From TMED109 sp002171375 (GTDB lineage: Bacteria > Pseudomonadota > Alphaproteobacteria > TMED109): a stretch of 64,000 nt of DNA. The notes beneath the pieces were generated by a model. It saw only the letters and a list, made by a program, of their open reading frames with translations. It was not told where the DNA came from and searched no databases. The stretch lies in assembly GCA_965657505.1 (NCBI GenBank), contig CBFHON010000003.1, positions 124,001 to 188,000 on the forward strand, written 5' to 3'. The translations under genes were made by a program, and so were the position numbers. Shown piece by piece: positions 1 through 9,870 of the stretch. Each line of letters starts with the position of its first letter. Within the stretch, counting starts at the first letter, position 1.

Positions 1-64
1 TGAGATTAGCACTTTCCTTGTGTGTAAATTCATTTTTTTAGATAGAGCTTTATGAGAGGGTCAT

Positions 65-574
65 ATGGATAGATCACAAAAAGAAAAAGCTGTTGAAGAC
101 TTTAAAAATATATTTAATGAGGCTGAAGCTGTTATAGTTGCGCAATATAAAGGTTTAAATTCTGAAACAATAGATGAACTAAGAACAAAGACTAGAGATT
201 CTAATGTTTCATTTAAAGTTACAAAAAACAGGTTAATAAAAATAGCACTTACTGGTGGTGAATATGAAAATATTAGTGATTTATTTACTGGTCCTACAGC
301 AATTGCATATTCCAAAGATGTAGTAGCTGCCGCTAAAGTTACTAGTGAATTTTCAAAAGGTAACGAAAATTTAGTTATAATTGGTGGTGCATTGAAAGAA
401 AAGGTATTAGATTTAGATGGTATAAAGCATCTAGCTTCATTACCTTCGTTACCAGAGTTGCAAGCAAAAATTATAGGTTTGATTTCTGCTCCTGCAAGAC
501 AAATAGCTACTATCGTTGCTGCGCCTGCAACACAATTAATTACTGTCACTAAAGCTTATGAAGGTGCAAAATAA
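65..574 (+). CDS. rplJ: 50S ribosomal protein L10
   Basis: L10 forms the base of the ribosomal stalk: it binds 23S rRNA and carries L7/L12 dimers on its C-terminal helix. The 169-residue product starts MDRSQKEKAVEDF and has the family motifs VAQYKGL and VTKNRL in the globular N-terminal part; the normal length is about 165-175. The Ala-rich C-terminal helix ends in KAYEGAK. The ATG lies 7 bases after a GAGGG ribosome site (56-60). rplL follows after 39 bases, as expected for this pair. In other bacteria L10 represses its own operon by binding the mRNA leader; only 64 bases of upstream sequence are present, so the leader cannot be folded with confidence. The identification is secure. Confidence 0.98.
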   Translation: MDRSQKEKAVEDFKNIFNEAEAVIVAQYKGLNSETIDELRTKTRDSNVSFKVTKNRLIKIALTGGEYENISDLFTGPTAIAYSKDVVAAAKVTSEFSKGNENLVIIGGALKEKVLDLDGIKHLASLPSLPELQAKIIGLISAPARQIATIVAAPATQLITVTKAYEGAK

Positions 575-613
575 TTTGTTTAATTCTCAGTTCAATTTTG
601 AAAGGAAATAATT

Positions 614-991
614 ATGGCTGATTTAGAAAAAATAGTAGAAGATTTATCTACGTTAACTGTTATGGAAGCCGCTGAGCTTTCTAAACTTCTTGAAGAAAAA
701 TGGGGAGTTTCTGCTGCTGCTGCTGTAGCTGTAGCACCAGGTGGTGCTGCCTCTGGTGGAGCAGAAGCTGAAGAAGCTAAAGATAGTTTTGACGTAGTTT
801 TAGCGGCAGTTGGTGAATCTAAAATTAATGTTATTAAAGAAGTTAGAGCTATTACTGCTTTGGGACTAAAAGAAGCTAAAGATTTAGTGGAAGCTGCTCC
901 AAAGGCTGTTAAAGAGGGAGCTTCTAAAGAAGAAGCAGAAGAAATAAAGAAAAAACTAGAAGAAGCGGGCGCAACTGTAGAATTAAAATAA
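614..991 (+). CDS. rplL: 50S ribosomal protein L7/L12
   Basis: This is the acidic stalk protein that recruits EF-Tu, EF-G, IF2 and RF3 to the ribosome. The 125-residue product shows the three expected parts: an N-terminal dimerisation segment (about 1-34), an Ala/Gly-rich flexible hinge (about 35-58, containing VAPGGAASGG), and a C-terminal factor-binding domain with KINVIKEVRAITALGLKEAK. An AAAGGA site sits just before the ATG. It shares the transcript with rplJ. It is followed by the longest non-coding stretch of the window (992-1267), which would let stalk proteins and RNA polymerase subunits be expressed at different levels; that last point is inference from E. coli. Confidence 0.98.
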   Translation: MADLEKIVEDLSTLTVMEAAELSKLLEEKWGVSAAAAVAVAPGGAASGGAEAEEAKDSFDVVLAAVGESKINVIKEVRAITALGLKEAKDLVEAAPKAVKEGASKEEAEEIKKKLEEAGATVELK

Positions 992-1267
992 ATTTTTTGA
1001 TTTTAAAAATGAAACCTGTGCTATTTTTTATAGTTTCTGATTATTTAGCTTGCGATAATTCTTATCGTAAGATATATAATGTTTATTTTAATGTATAGTT
1101 CTGAAATTGTACTATTATCATTTTATTTTAGAAGCTAAATATACTCATGTATTGGTTTTAAATATAACAAGCTTGTTTTTTTTTATAGTATTTGATTACA
1201 ATAATTTTATTTTACTTGGTAATTTCTAAATATTGATTTTACGGTTATTTACTGCGAGGCATGCGAA
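992..1267 (+). promoter_or_regulatory. rplL-rpoB spacer with a hairpin
   Basis: These 276 A+T-rich bases contain no gene. At 1049-1071 two 10-base arms (1049-1058 and 1062-1071) pair around the loop TTC with one G-T wobble, which stands out in a region otherwise poor in G and C. There is no T-run directly after it, so it is not a textbook Rho-independent terminator. In E. coli the same spacer holds a partial terminator and an RNase III processing site, so a role in attenuation or processing is a reasonable inference. Weak promoter-like boxes (TTGTTT at 1173, TACAAT at 1197, spacer 18) occur downstream, but I would not call a promoter from them. Confidence 0.45.
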
Positions 1268-4200
1268 ATGATTAAATCCCATATAAGTTTAACTGGAAGA
1301 AAAAGAATACGTAAATCTTTTGGATCTATTAGTGAAGTGGCTAAAATGCCTAATCTAATAGATGTGCAAAAAGCATCTTATGAAAAGTTTCTATCTTTAA
1401 ATAATAATGATGTTAATCAAGGTTTATATAGAGTTTTTGACTCTGTATTTCCTATAAGTGATTTTACAGACACCTCTGAACTTCAATTTATTTCATATGA
1501 ACTAGGGAATTCAAAGTATGATGTTGAAGAATGCAGACAAAGGGGTATGACATATGCAGCACCTTTAAGGGTAAAATTTAGGCTGATAATATATGATTTA
1601 GATGAAGAAACTAATATTAAATCAGTAAGAAGTATTTTAGAACAGGATGTATATATGGGAGACATGCCGTTAATGACAGATAAAGGCACATTTGTAGTTA
1701 ACGGAACAGAAAGAGTTGTTGTTAGCCAAATGCACCGTTCTCCTGGTGTCTTTTTTGATAATGATAGAGGAAAGGGGCATTCTTCTGGAAAAATACTTTT
1801 TAATGCTAGAATTATTCCCTACAGAGGGTCATGGTTAGATTTTGAATTTGATGCTAAGGATAATTTATTTATTAGAATAGATAGGAGAAGAAAACTTCCA
1901 GTTTCTTTAGTTTTAAAATCATTAAATATGGATCATGAATCTATTTTAGAAAATTTTTACGAAATTATTAGTTTTGAAAATACAAAAAATGGATGGATTA
2001 CTGATTTTTTAGATACGCAGATATCAGGAATGAAGTTTGATTATGATATCAAAACTACTAGAGGAAAAATAATTTTTCCAAAAGATACAAGAATTACAGC
2101 TCGATTAATTAAAAAAGCTAAAGATGATAAGGTTAAACAATTATTATTTCCTGAGGATGCTATTATAAACCAATATTCTGCCGTTGATTCTGTTAATGTA
2201 GATACAGGAGAAATATATTTTGAAGCAGGTCAAATTATTGATGAAGTAATTTTGACTAAAATAAATGAAGAAAATATTAAGGGTATTTCAATTCTTTCAA
2301 TAAGTAATAAAATAGGTCCCTATATTAGAAACACATTAATTGAAGCAGATAAAACTTCCTCAAGAGTTGAAGCATTAGCAGATATATATAGAATAATGCG
2401 CCCTGGTGAACCTCCAACTGAAGAAACATCAGAAAGATTATTTTATGATTTATTCTTCACAAAAGCTAACTTTGTTAAAGATAAAGTTGAATGTAAATCT
2501 GAACCTAATTCGTCTGGAAAAACAATTAAAATTTTGTCTAAAGAAATTATGGAGACTGCAGGTTGTTGGATTATAGATCAAAATAGTGAGTGGACGCTAG
2601 TAACTCTATCTGCCTCAGTAAGAGATGATTTGCCAGCAACCTTTTGGGTCAGTACTAAAAATATTATAGAATTAAGGTCAGAACGTTATGATCTTTCAGC
2701 AGTAGGGAGAGTAAAGTTAAATAATAGATTAGAACTAGATGCATCAGATACTGTTACTGAAATAAGAAAACAAGATGTGATAGGAGTAATAAAAACTTTA
2801 ATTGGACTGAGAGATGGTATTGGAGAGATAGATGATATTGATCATCTGGGTAACAGAAGAGTAAGGTCAGTTGGCGAGCTTTTAGAAAATCAATACCGTA
2901 TTGGTTTGTCTAGAATGGAGAGAGCAGTTAGAGAAAAAATGTCGTCTGCTGAAATAGACTCGGTTATGCCTCAAGATTTAATAAATTCTAAACCAGCTCA
3001 AGCATCTATTCGCGAATTTTTTGGCTCTTCACAATTAAGTCAGTTTATGGACCAAACTAATCCATTAAGTGAAATTACTCATAAAAGGAGAGTTTCTGCA
3101 TTAGGACCAGGAGGACTTACTCGAGAGAGAGCAGGTTTTGAAGTCAGAGACGTACATCCTACGCATTATGGTAGAATATGTCCTATTGAAACTCCTGAAG
3201 GGCCTAATATTGGTCTTATAAATAGTTTAGCAACACATGCTAAAATAAATAAATATGGTTTTATTGAAAGTCCTTATAGGGTTGTAAAACAAGAAAAAGT
3301 TACTTCTGAAGTAATTTATTTGTCAGCTATGGAAGAGAGTAGATATACTATTGCTCAAGCAAATGCAACATTAACAAGTGCTGGGAAATTTGAGGATGAT
3401 TTAGTAAGTTGTAGAAAAAATGGTGATTTTGTAATGGTTCATCCAAAAGATATTGATTATATTGATGTGTCACCGAAACAATTAGTATCTGTGGCTGCAG
3501 CACTAATTCCTTTTTTAGAAAATGATGATGCAAATAGAGCTTTAATGGGATCAAATATGCAAAGGCAAGCTGTTCCTTTAATAAGTGCTGAAGCTCCTTT
3601 AGTAGGAACAGGAATGGAAGCTAAAGTAGCAGCAGATTCTGGTTCAGCAGTAGCTGCAAGACGCTCAGGATACGTAGATCAAGTAGACGCTAGTAGAATA
3701 GTTATCAGTGTTGCTGATCCAGATAATCCAGATAGAACAATTGGAGTTGATATTTATAATCTTCTTAAATTTCAAAGATCTAATCAAAATACAGCTATAA
3801 ATCAAAGGCCCCTTGTTAAGGTTGGTGATAAGGCAAATGTTGGAGATATTATAGCAGATGGTCCTTCAACAGATTTAGGAGAACTTGCTTTAGGAAGAAA
3901 TGTGTTAGTAGCCTTTATGCCTTATAATGGCTATAACTATGAGGATTCTATATTAATTTCAGAAAAGGTGGTTCAAGAAGATGTGTTTACTTCAATACAT
4001 ATTGAAGAATTTGATGTAATGGCTAGAGATACGAAGCTTGGGCCAGAAGAAATTAGTCGCGATATTCCTAATGTTGGAGAAGATGCTCTTAAAAATTTAG
4101 ATGAGGCTGGAATTGTGTATATAGGAGCTGAAGTAAGTTCTAATGATATATTAGTTGGAAAAGTAACACCTAAAGGTGAAACGCCTACTACACCCGAAGA

Positions 4201-5581
4201 AAAATTATTACGAGCAATCTTTGGTGAAAAAGCAGCAGATGTAAGAGATTCTTCTTTAAGGTTGCCTCCTGGTGTTTCTGGAACTGTTGTTGAAGTTAGA
4301 GTGTTTTCAAGAAGAGGGGTAGATAAAGATGAACGTGCACTTGAGATTGAAAGAGAGGGAATTTCTAGGTTTGCTGATGACAGGGATGACGAGTTAAGAA
4401 TTATAGAAAATAATGTTCATGATAGGTTAAAAGGTTTATTACTATCTAATAAAGCAATAGATGGTCCTAAAGGCTTTAGTAATAATAAAAAAATTACTAT
4501 TGAAGAATTGTTAAATTATACTCTAGGACAGTCATGGCAATTTGTAGTTTCTAATCAAAAAGTTATGTCAGATATAGAAATATTAAAAAAAGAATTTGAT
4601 GATGAAATTAAAAGGTTACAGATAAGGTTTGAAGAAAAAGTTGATAAAATTCAGGATGGAGATGAGTTATTACCAGGTGTTTTGAAAATGGTAAAAGTTT
4701 TTGTTGCAGTAAAGCGTAAACTGCAGCCAGGAGATAAAATGGCTGGTAGGCATGGAAATAAGGGAGTCATATCAAGAATTTCTCTAGTCGAAGATATGCC
4801 TTACTTAGAAGATGGAACTCCTGTAGATATAGTTTTAAACCCACTAGGTGTGCCATCTAGAATGAATGTAGGTCAAATTCTAGAAACCCACCTTGGTTGG
4901 GCTTCAGCTGGTTTAGGAAAACAGATATCAACTATAGTAAATGATTATCAAAAGGAACAACGTATAGAAAAACTTAAAGAAAAATTTAAAAAAATATACG
5001 GAGCTAAAGTATGGAAAAATGCTCAAGAAGAAATAAATGATGATGATTTATTAGAATTAGCAGGTAACCTTAAAAAAGGTGTACCGATGGCTACTCCAGT
5101 TTTTGATGGGGCAAATGAGGAAGATATAAAAGAACAATTAGGTAATTCTTTTAGGGATTTATCTGGTCAAGTCACTCTTAAGGATGGCAGGACTGGAGAA
5201 ACTTTTGCACGTCAGATAACAGTAGGATATGTTTATATGCTTAAACTTCATCACTTAGTAGATGATAAAATTCATGCCAGATCTATTGGTCCTTATAGCT
5301 TGGTTACCCAACAGCCTTTGGGAGGGAAAGCGCAATTTGGAGGACAAAGATTTGGAGAAATGGAAGTTTGGGCTTTGCAGGCTTATGGTGCTTCTTACAC
5401 ACTTCAAGAAATGTTAACTGTTAAATCAGATGATGTATCTGGAAGGACTAAAGTTTATGAAGCAATTATTAGAGGTGAAGATAGCTTTGAATCTGGAATC
5501 CCTGAATCCTTTAATGTTTTAACAAAAGAATTACAAGCCTTATGTTTAGATGTAGGCTTAAATAATAGAGAAAAAAAATAA
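1268..5581 (+). CDS. rpoB: DNA-directed RNA polymerase subunit beta, with an unusual insert
   Basis: The beta subunit forms one pincer of RNA polymerase and much of its active centre. The 1437 residues include the rifampicin-pocket segment with SSQLSQFMDQ, THKRR and SALGPGG, all with drug-sensitive wild-type residues, the block IETPEGPNIGLI, and the C-terminal clamp region with GGKAQFGGQRFGEMEVWALQ. The protein is longer than usual because of an in-frame insert at about residues 398-471, between the conserved LFF and ERYDLSAVGR blocks that are normally almost adjacent. The insert has three Trp residues and an SH3b-like pattern (see findings). The ATG follows GAGG at 1256-1259. rpoC follows after 28 bases. 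Identity is certain; the role of the insert is unknown. Confidence 0.98.
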   Translation: MIKSHISLTGRKRIRKSFGSISEVAKMPNLIDVQKASYEKFLSLNNNDVNQGLYRVFDSVFPISDFTDTSELQFISYELGNSKYDVEECRQRGMTYAAPLRVKFRLIIYDLDEETNIKSVRSILEQDVYMGDMPLMTDKGTFVVNGTERVVVSQMHRSPGVFFDNDRGKGHSSGKILFNARIIPYRGSWLDFEFDAKDNLFIRIDRRRKLPVSLVLKSLNMDHESILENFYEIISFENTKNGWITDFLDTQISGMKFDYDIKTTRGKIIFPKDTRITARLIKKAKDDKVKQLLFPEDAIINQYSAVDSVNVDTGEIYFEAGQIIDEVILTKINEENIKGISILSISNKIGPYIRNTLIEADKTSSRVEALADIYRIMRPGEPPTEETSERLFYDLFFTKANFVKDKVECKSEPNSSGKTIKILSKEIMETAGCWIIDQNSEWTLVTLSASVRDDLPATFWVSTKNIIELRSERYDLSAVGRVKLNNRLELDASDTVTEIRKQDVIGVIKTLIGLRDGIGEIDDIDHLGNRRVRSVGELLENQYRIGLSRMERAVREKMSSAEIDSVMPQDLINSKPAQASIREFFGSSQLSQFMDQTNPLSEITHKRRVSALGPGGLTRERAGFEVRDVHPTHYGRICPIETPEGPNIGLINSLATHAKINKYGFIESPYRVVKQEKVTSEVIYLSAMEESRYTIAQANATLTSAGKFEDDLVSCRKNGDFVMVHPKDIDYIDVSPKQLVSVAAALIPFLENDDANRALMGSNMQRQAVPLISAEAPLVGTGMEAKVAADSGSAVAARRSGYVDQVDASRIVISVADPDNPDRTIGVDIYNLLKFQRSNQNTAINQRPLVKVGDKANVGDIIADGPSTDLGELALGRNVLVAFMPYNGYNYEDSILISEKVVQEDVFTSIHIEEFDVMARDTKLGPEEISRDIPNVGEDALKNLDEAGIVYIGAEVSSNDILVGKVTPKGETPTTPEEKLLRAIFGEKAADVRDSSLRLPPGVSGTVVEVRVFSRRGVDKDERALEIEREGISRFADDRDDELRIIENNVHDRLKGLLLSNKAIDGPKGFSNNKKITIEELLNYTLGQSWQFVVSNQKVMSDIEILKKEFDDEIKRLQIRFEEKVDKIQDGDELLPGVLKMVKVFVAVKRKLQPGDKMAGRHGNKGVISRISLVEDMPYLEDGTPVDIVLNPLGVPSRMNVGQILETHLGWASAGLGKQISTIVNDYQKEQRIEKLKEKFKKIYGAKVWKNAQEEINDDDLLELAGNLKKGVPMATPVFDGANEEDIKEQLGNSFRDLSGQVTLKDGRTGETFARQITVGYVYMLKLHHLVDDKIHARSIGPYSLVTQQPLGGKAQFGGQRFGEMEVWALQAYGASYTLQEMLTVKSDDVSGRTKVYEAIIRGEDSFESGIPESFNVLTKELQALCLDVGLNNREKK

Positions 5582-5609
5582 TAATTATTAGCAAATAGTG
5601 AGAAAAATC

Positions 5610-8600
5610 ATGAGTAAACTATTAAAAGTGTTTGAACCTATAACTACAAATAATAATTTTGATGAAATAAAAATATCTATAGCAAGTCCAGATGTCATCA
5701 GATCTTGGTCTTTTGGAGAAGTTAAAAAACCAGAAACTATAAATTATAGAACATTTAAACCAGAGAGAGATGGTCTTTTTTGTGCAAAAATATTTGGACC
5801 TATTAAAGATTATGAATGTTTATGTGGAAAATATAAAAGGATGAAGCATAGAGGAGTAGTTTGCGAAAAATGCGGTGTAGAGGTTATTCAATCTAAAGTA
5901 AGAAGAGATAGAATGGGACATATTACACTTGCAGCTCCTGTAGCTCATATATGGTTTCTAAAGTCATTACCATCAAGAATTAGCTTATTATTAGATATGG
6001 CTATGAAGGATGTAGAAAAGATACTTTATTTTGAAAATTTTGTAGTAATGGAGCCAGGAACTACGGATTTAAAAATAAATCAACTTTTATCTGAGACAGA
6101 GTATCAAGATGCTTTAGATGAATTTGGGTCAGAATTTCAAGCTTCAATTGGAGCAGAAGCTATTAAGGAACTGCTTACTGGAATAAATTTAACAGAAGAA
6201 AGAGACCTTATGAGGGAAGAACTTAAAACTACCTCATCAGAGATTAAAAGGAAGAAATACGTTAAAAGATTAAAATTAGTAGAAGCCTTTATAAGTTCCG
6301 GTAATTTACCAGAATGGATGATTTTAGATGTCGTTCCTATTTTACCTCCTGAATTAAGGCCTCTAGTTCCTTTAGATGGAGGCAGGTTTGCTACAAGTGA
6401 TTTAAATGATTTGTATAGAAGAGTAATAAATAGGAACAACAGGTTAAAACGTTTATTAGATTTAAGAGCCCCTGATATAATTATTAGAAATGAAAAAAGA
6501 ATGTTGCAAGAGTCAGTGGATGCATTATTTGATAATTCAAGAAGGTCTCGTCCAATTACTGGCTCTAATAAAAGACCGCTAAAATCTTTGGCAGATATGC
6601 TTAAAGGTAAACAGGGAAGATTTAGGCAAAACCTCTTAGGAAAAAGATGTGATTATTCTGGAAGGTCTGTAATTGTGGTTGGTCCTGAACTTAAACTTCA
6701 TGAATGTGGTATTCCAAAAAAAATGGCATTAGAATTATTTAAGCCATTTATTTATTCAAAGTTAGAACTTTATGGACTTGCAACTTCTATTAAAGCTGCA
6801 AAAAAAATGGTTGAAAAAGAACAACCTGAAGTATGGGATATACTTGAGCAAGTTATAAGAGAGCATCCAGTTCTACTTAATAGAGCACCTACGCTTCATA
6901 GACTTGGTATTCAAGCATTTGAGCCGGTTCTTATTGAGGGTAAGGCAATTCAATTACATCCATTAGTTTGTACAGCTTTTAATGCAGATTTTGATGGTGA
7001 TCAAATGGCAGTTCATGTGCCTTTATCATTAGAAGCTCAATTAGAAGCTAGGGTTTTAATGATGTCTACCAATAATATATTAAGTCCAGCAAATGGAAAA
7101 CCAATTATTGTTCCGACACAAGATATTGTCTTAGGTTTGTATTATATGTCCTTAATGCATGAAAAAGAAAAAGGTGAAGGGTCAATTTTCGCTGATGTTT
7201 CTGAAATTAAACATGCTCTAAATTCTGGTTATTTGAGTCTACATGCAAAAATAAAAGCTAGATTTATATCTGTAAATGATAAAAATGAACAATTTTCAGA
7301 AATTGTTGAGACTACTGCAGGTAGAATGCTAATTTCCGAAATATTACCAAGAAATTATAAAATAAAGTATGAATTAATTAATAGAACTCTTAAAAAGAAA
7401 GAGGTGAGTACATTAATAGATATGGTTTATAGACACTGCGGACAAAAGGAAACTGTTATATTTTCAGATAGACTCATGAAAATTGGGTTCACAGAAGCTT
7501 GCAAAGCTGGCATATCTTTTGGTAAAGATGATATGATCATACCTGAGGCTAAAAAATCTATGGTTAATGGAACTGCTAACCTAGTAAAAGAGTATGAAAA
7601 ACAATACAGTGATGGATTACTAACTTATCAAGAGAAATATAATAAAGTAGTAGATGCTTGGTCACAATGTACAGATCAAGTAACAGAAGCAATGATGGGA
7701 GAAATGGCTAAAGGAGTTGGTGTAGACATGAATTCAGTTTTCATGATGGCTGATTCAGGTGCAAGAGGCTCTACTGCTCAAATGAAACAATTGGCAGCTA
7801 TGAGAGGATTGATGGCAAAACCATCTGGCGAAATTATCGAAACTCCAATTATATCTAATTTTAAAGAAGGTTTGTCCGTTTTAGAATATTTTAATTCTAC
7901 TCATGGAGCTAGAAAAGGATTAGCTGATACTGCTCTTAAAACTGCTAATTCTGGCTATTTGACTAGAAGGTTAGTTGATGTAGCACAAGATGTAATTATT
8001 ACTGAAGATGATTGTGGAACTACGAATGGAATTATCAAAACAACAATTATAGAGGGTTCAGATGTTATTGAAAGTATAGGAGAGCAAATATTAGGAAGAG
8101 TTGCATCTGACAATATAATTGATCCAACAAATTCAAATGTATTAGTAAAAGCCGGCAGTCTTATTATGGAGTCAGATGTTGTTGCTATTGAAAATGCCGA
8201 AATTGATTCTGTAAAAGTAAGGTCTGTACTTACTTGTAATACAGAAAGTGGGGTCTGTGCAGCTTGTTATGGAAGAGATTTAGCTCGTGGAACTATAGTT
8301 AATAAAGGAGAGGCAGTTGGCGTAATTGCTGCTCAGTCAATAGGAGAACCAGGGACACAGCTGACTATGAGAACTTTTCATATAGGTGGAGCAGCTCAAC
8401 AAACTGAGCAATCAAGTATTGAGAGTGCTATTGACGGTACTTTGAAATTAGTTAATGGGAATATTATTAAAGATTCAAACGGATCAGAAGTAGTCATGAG
8501 CAGAGATGCAGAGATAGTTGTTTTAGATGCAAATAAAAGAGAAAGATCTAAAAATAAAGTTCCTAAAGGTGCGCGACTATTATTTAAGGATGGTTCAAAG

Positions 8601-9782
8601 ATATTGAAAGGAGATAAGTTGGTAGAATGGGATCCATATACCCGTCCAATTATTTCTGAAAAATCAGGTATTATAAAATATAGTGATTTGTTAGAAGGAA
8701 TATCTATTCAGGAAGATATGAATGATGAGACAGGTATTTCCTCTAAAAGAGTCAAAGATTGGAGATCTAACTCTCAATTGACAAAGTCTAATTCTAAAAT
8801 GAAAGATTTTAATCCTCGAATTGAGATTGTAAATAAAGCTGGAAAAATGTTAAAAATTTCCTCTGGAGCTAATGCTTCTTATGAACTTCCTGTAGATGCT
8901 ATTCTTAGTGTGGAAAACGGCCAAGAAGTTTTTGCTGGTGATTTAATCGCACGTATACCTCTTGAATTTAAGTTAAGAGATATTACTGGAGGCTTGCCTA
9001 GGGTAGCTGAATTATTTGAAGCAAGAAGACCTAAAGAGCATGCATTTATTTCAGAAATAGATGGTAAAGTTCAATTAGGAAAAGATTATAAAGGTAAAAG
9101 AAGGTTAGAAATTTTATCTGATAGTGGAGATATTCAAGAATACCTTATTCCCAAAGGAAGACACATAACAGTTCAAGAAGGAGATGAGGTAAGAAAAGGT
9201 GATACCTTGACGGATGGACCAAGAGTTCCTCATGATATATTGACAGCTATGGGAGTAGAGGCGTTGGCCTCATATCTAGTAGATGAAGTTCAAGAGGTAT
9301 ATAGGCTTCAAGGAGTTAAAATTAATGATAAACATATTGAAGTTATAACTAGACAGATGATGCAAAAAGTAGAAATTATAGATCCAGGTGATACAACATT
9401 TTTAGTTGGGGAACAAATTGCTATTAAAGAGTTTCATGCAGAAAATAAGAATTTAGCAAAAAACTCAAACAAAGCTATATCTAAACCTGTTTTACAAGGT
9501 ATTACGAAGGCAAGTCTATCAACATCTTCTTTTATTTCTGCTGCTTCATTCCAAGAAACTACAAGGGTTTTGACAGAAGCTGCAGTTGGTGGAAAATCAG
9601 ATCAATTAATGGGTCTTAAAGAAAATGTAATTGTAGGAAGATTGATACCTGCAGGAACTGGAAGGACTCTTGAAGGTTATAGATCTATAGCTCATAGTAA
9701 AGACCAAGAAATTATTAAAATGAGAGAAGAAACAGAGCTTAAAATATCTGAAGAAAATAAGCCTGCTGATGAAGCAGTTTAG
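5610..9782 (+). CDS. rpoC: DNA-directed RNA polymerase subunit beta'
   Basis: The largest polymerase subunit, carrying the catalytic magnesium site. With the ATG at 5610 the product has 1390 residues and starts MSKLLKVFEP; a GTG four codons upstream (5598) would add MRKI but has no ribosome site. Seen in the sequence: the N-terminal zinc cysteines C70, C72, C85 and C88, the catalytic NADFDGD motif at 458-464, the second zinc region with CNTESGVCAACYGRDL, and the jaw/trigger-loop region with GGLPRVAELFEARRPK. Length and motifs are normal for Alphaproteobacteria. It ends the beta operon; the next gene, rpsL, has its own promoter. Confidence 0.97.
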   Translation: MSKLLKVFEPITTNNNFDEIKISIASPDVIRSWSFGEVKKPETINYRTFKPERDGLFCAKIFGPIKDYECLCGKYKRMKHRGVVCEKCGVEVIQSKVRRDRMGHITLAAPVAHIWFLKSLPSRISLLLDMAMKDVEKILYFENFVVMEPGTTDLKINQLLSETEYQDALDEFGSEFQASIGAEAIKELLTGINLTEERDLMREELKTTSSEIKRKKYVKRLKLVEAFISSGNLPEWMILDVVPILPPELRPLVPLDGGRFATSDLNDLYRRVINRNNRLKRLLDLRAPDIIIRNEKRMLQESVDALFDNSRRSRPITGSNKRPLKSLADMLKGKQGRFRQNLLGKRCDYSGRSVIVVGPELKLHECGIPKKMALELFKPFIYSKLELYGLATSIKAAKKMVEKEQPEVWDILEQVIREHPVLLNRAPTLHRLGIQAFEPVLIEGKAIQLHPLVCTAFNADFDGDQMAVHVPLSLEAQLEARVLMMSTNNILSPANGKPIIVPTQDIVLGLYYMSLMHEKEKGEGSIFADVSEIKHALNSGYLSLHAKIKARFISVNDKNEQFSEIVETTAGRMLISEILPRNYKIKYELINRTLKKKEVSTLIDMVYRHCGQKETVIFSDRLMKIGFTEACKAGISFGKDDMIIPEAKKSMVNGTANLVKEYEKQYSDGLLTYQEKYNKVVDAWSQCTDQVTEAMMGEMAKGVGVDMNSVFMMADSGARGSTAQMKQLAAMRGLMAKPSGEIIETPIISNFKEGLSVLEYFNSTHGARKGLADTALKTANSGYLTRRLVDVAQDVIITEDDCGTTNGIIKTTIIEGSDVIESIGEQILGRVASDNIIDPTNSNVLVKAGSLIMESDVVAIENAEIDSVKVRSVLTCNTESGVCAACYGRDLARGTIVNKGEAVGVIAAQSIGEPGTQLTMRTFHIGGAAQQTEQSSIESAIDGTLKLVNGNIIKDSNGSEVVMSRDAEIVVLDANKRERSKNKVPKGARLLFKDGSKILKGDKLVEWDPYTRPIISEKSGIIKYSDLLEGISIQEDMNDETGISSKRVKDWRSNSQLTKSNSKMKDFNPRIEIVNKAGKMLKISSGANASYELPVDAILSVENGQEVFAGDLIARIPLEFKLRDITGGLPRVAELFEARRPKEHAFISEIDGKVQLGKDYKGKRRLEILSDSGDIQEYLIPKGRHITVQEGDEVRKGDTLTDGPRVPHDILTAMGVEALASYLVDEVQEVYRLQGVKINDKHIEVITRQMMQKVEIIDPGDTTFLVGEQIAIKEFHAENKNLAKNSNKAISKPVLQGITKASLSTSSFISAASFQETTRVLTEAAVGGKSDQLMGLKENVIVGRLIPAGTGRTLEGYRSIAHSKDQEIIKMREETELKISEENKPADEAV

Positions 9783-9841
9783 ATAATTTAGTTAATGTAT
9801 TATCATGATATTATTTTTAATAAATAAAAGTAATATAATTG

Positions 9842-9870
9842 TTGACGGACGCTTTATTCGAACGTAATAT
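9842..9870 (+). promoter_or_regulatory. sigma70-type promoter for the str group
   Basis: TTGACG (9842-9847) and TAATAT (9865-9870) are separated by exactly 17 bases, close to the sigma70 consensus, and point toward rpsL 66 bases downstream. The predicted start of transcription is near 9877. No convincing terminator separates it from rpoC, so rpsL-rpsG-fusA-tuf may be read both from here and by readthrough. The promoter call rests on sequence alone. Confidence 0.75.

Noticed and set aside
61..549. Long minus-strand open frame across rplJ
   Set aside because: It is antisense to a certain ribosomal gene, has no ribosome site and no recognisable domain; similar antisense frames occur opposite tuf, fusA and rpoB.
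1050..1080. Promoter TTGCGA / TATAAT in the rplL-rpoB spacer
   Set aside because: The spacer is 19 bases and the -35 box lies within the hairpin arms; not convincing without mapping data.
9801..9810. Palindrome TATCATGATA after rpoC as terminator
   Set aside because: Too short to form a stable stem with a loop, and all weak pairs.
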